Notes under the pieces: model-generated
What the model saw: the letters and a program-made list of their open reading frames with translations, nothing else
Told to the model about the DNA's origin: nothing
Databases searched by the model: none
NCBI RefSeq assembly: GCF_029914245.1
Contig: NZ_JARYZI010000001.1
Location: forward strand, 496,001-560,000
DNA length: 64,000 nt
Reading direction: 5' to 3'
DNA from: Fusibacter bizertensis
GTDB taxonomy: Bacteria; Bacillota; Clostridia; Peptostreptococcales; Acidaminobacteraceae
In this document: positions 62,597 through 64,000 of the stretch, one piece after another
Numbering within the stretch: position 1 is the first letter of the stretch
Layout: every line of letters starts with the position of its first letter
Position numbers and translations under genes: made by a program

Positions 62597-64000
62597 CTAC
62601 AGTTTTTTTAGTGTTCCAAGTAGTCCTCTCGCCAAACTCGACCCTACTGATCGTCCTAGTGAAGACAGAAAAGACTTTGTTACTTTCTCAACCATTGTAT
62701 CTGGCTTTCTTCCTCTTCTTTTAGGTGCGGCTTGTTTTTTAGGCGTTGCACTCTCTTTCTTACCTATATCTTTATCTGTATCTTTACCTTTATCTCTAGC
62801 TGAATTAGCTTTGCTTGCAACTTCATGTAATTTTTCAAAGGCTGATTCTCGATCAAGTGGCAATTGGTATTTTGCTTTTAGTGATAAATTCTTAAAGCAA
62901 TCCACACCATCAACATGCCCAAAAGCGCTCGAAGGCGCTAGGATTTGTACACGTTCGGTCACTTCGGGCACTCCCTTTTCATCTAAAAAGGAAACCAATG
63001 CTTCGCCCACACCAAGTTCAAGTAATGCTTTCTCAATATCAAGTTCAGGATTGACTCTAAAACCTTGTGCAGCTAGTTTTAGCTGTTTAATCTCTTTTGC
63101 TGTATAAGCTCTCAAACCATGTTGTATCCTATTTCCCAGCTGACCCAGTACACTATCTGGGATGTCCGTTGGTGATTGTGTGACAAAATAGATCCCAATC
63201 CCCTTTGATCGAATTAGGCGTACAACTTGTTCAATTTGATTTAAAAGTACTGGTGAAATCTTATCAAAAATCAAATGAGCTTCATCAAAGAAAAACACCA
63301 TTTTAGGCTGTTCCAGATCCCCTTCTTCTGGAAATGTCTCGTAAAGTTCTGATAAAAGCCAGAGTAAAAATGTTGAATACAATTTTGGGTTCATAAATAG
63401 TTTTGAGGCATCCACTAAATTGATAAATCCTTTTCCTTCATCAAAACCAATAAAGTCCTCAATTTCAAGTGCTTGTTCACCAAAAAAGTCAGATACTTTC
63501 TGTTGTTCGAAAACATTGAGTTGTCTCATGATCGCACTCAATGAGGCTTTGTTTAAACTGCCATAGCCTTCTGGAAGCGATGTGCTATTGGCATATGCAA
63601 AATCAACAAGTGCCTTAATGTCTTTAAAATCAAGAAGTAATAGTCCTTCATCATCTGCAAGTTTAAAAAGTGTATGCAGGATACTTGTTTGTACATCATT
63701 GAGGTCCAGTAACCGCGAAAGTAGAAGAGGTCCCATATCCGATATCGTTGTGCGAATAGGTAATCCATTTTCACCAAACAAATCCCAATACTGAACAGGA
63801 AACGATTGAAAATCAGGCAAATTTTCAGCCAACATCTCAAGGCGTTTTACAAGCTTATCACTGCTTTTTCCGGCAATTTCAAATCCGTTGAGATCCCCTT
63901 TAACATCAACAACAAATGTAGGAATTCCCTTTTGGCTCAGTGATTCAACAAAGAGTTTCATTGTGATGGTCTTACCTGTTCCCGTTGCACCAGAAATCAA
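62597..64000 (-). CDS. HerA-like bacterial ATPase (DUF853 family), N-terminus outside window
   Basis: The frame is open at the right edge; 467 residues are visible. Walker A is SGATGTGKTITMKLFVE right at the edge, followed by VVDVKGDLNGFE. The Walker B strand ends FFFDEAHLIFD; the motif GIYFVTQSPTDIPDSVLGQL is characteristic of the FtsK/HerA family. The C-terminal tail (about 400-467) is Lys/Arg/Asp/Ala-rich, repetitive (KGKDTDKDIGKK) and probably disordered, with a final basic stretch. Family members are linked to DNA end processing or translocation, but bacterial DUF853 proteins have no firm function. The start codon cannot be seen. Confidence 0.85.
   Translation of the reverse strand: MISGATGTGKTITMKLFVESLSQKGIPTFVVDVKGDLNGFEIAGKSSDKLVKRLEMLAENLPDFQSFPVQYWDLFGENGLPIRTTISDMGPLLLSRLLDLNDVQTSILHTLFKLADDEGLLLLDFKDIKALVDFAYANSTSLPEGYGSLNKASLSAIMRQLNVFEQQKVSDFFGEQALEIEDFIGFDEGKGFINLVDASKLFMNPKLYSTFLLWLLSELYETFPEEGDLEQPKMVFFFDEAHLIFDKISPVLLNQIEQVVRLIRSKGIGIYFVTQSPTDIPDSVLGQLGNRIQHGLRAYTAKEIKQLKLAAQGFRVNPELDIEKALLELGVGEALVSFLDEKGVPEVTERVQILAPSSAFGHVDGVDCFKNLSLKAKYQLPLDRESAFEKLHEVASKANSARDKGKDTDKDIGKKESATPKKQAAPKRRGRKPDTMVEKVTKSFLSSLGRSVGSSLARGLLGTLKKL

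Overview
The window is AT-rich DNA from a Gram-positive, low-GC anaerobe, most likely a Clostridia-class Firmicute. The evidence is strong GGAGG-type ribosome binding sites, lipobox signal peptides, pyruvate formate-lyase under a ZTP (pfl-motif) riboswitch, LytTR/GHKL two-component systems, a GlnK/GlnL-like pair, and a miaB-mutS-mutL-miaA-hfq neighbourhood. Genus cannot be fixed from the sequence. Almost all genes are on the minus strand. Only a chemoreceptor (about 29.8-31.6 kb) and a small secreted PepSY-like protein (about 53.7-54.6 kb) are on the plus strand. I recognised no rRNA, tRNA, IS element or CRISPR array.

Layout. 0-6 kb: start of a probable sensor kinase, a secreted FMN/FAD fumarate-reductase-like lipoprotein, a large secreted HINT-domain protein with a possible frameshifted tail, a DUF805 membrane protein, and a truncated gene remnant. 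6-12 kb: a tightly overlapping oligopeptide-type ABC operon. It lacks a binding-protein gene, and its OppC-type permease is fused to a large extracellular domain resembling an M28 aminopeptidase whose metal ligands appear lost. 12-26 kb: a carbohydrate locus with an orphan LytTR regulator; an operon GT2-GH3-GtrA-GH3; a LytTR regulator-GHKL kinase-UDP-galactopyranose mutase operon; and a secreted GH3 lipoprotein. The GT2 operon and the GH3 lipoprotein gene share a 48-bp promoter element with identical internal spacing. 26-38 kb: exonuclease-BRCT, nucleotidyltransferase-Nudix fusion, anchored protein, chemoreceptor, pflB-pflA, and a heterodimeric ABC exporter. 38-52 kb: transketolase, hfq, miaA, an SLH-like secreted protein, small membrane proteins, mutL, mutS, miaB. 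52-64 kb: a secreted LRR-transglutaminase, the PepSY-like protein, a GlnK/GlnL-like pair, aspartate aminotransferase, a histidine phosphatase, a NatAB-like transporter, an HD-GYP protein behind a sigma-D-like promoter, and a HerA-like ATPase cut by the right edge.

How the genes may work together. The 12-26 kb block looks like a co-regulated glycan module: UDP-galactofuranose supply (Glf), sugar transfer and flipping (GT2, GtrA), trimming by three GH3 enzymes in different compartments, and a LytTR/GHKL switch placed between the two operons that carry the shared element. The repair and tRNA-modification genes are a common Firmicutes neighbourhood. A recurrent oddity is in-frame minisatellite-like expansion at N-termini or linkers of unrelated proteins (PflA, the nucleotidyltransferase, MutL and others). 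A two-hairpin, terminator-like element occurs twice, once as the ZTP riboswitch expression platform and once upstream of miaB.
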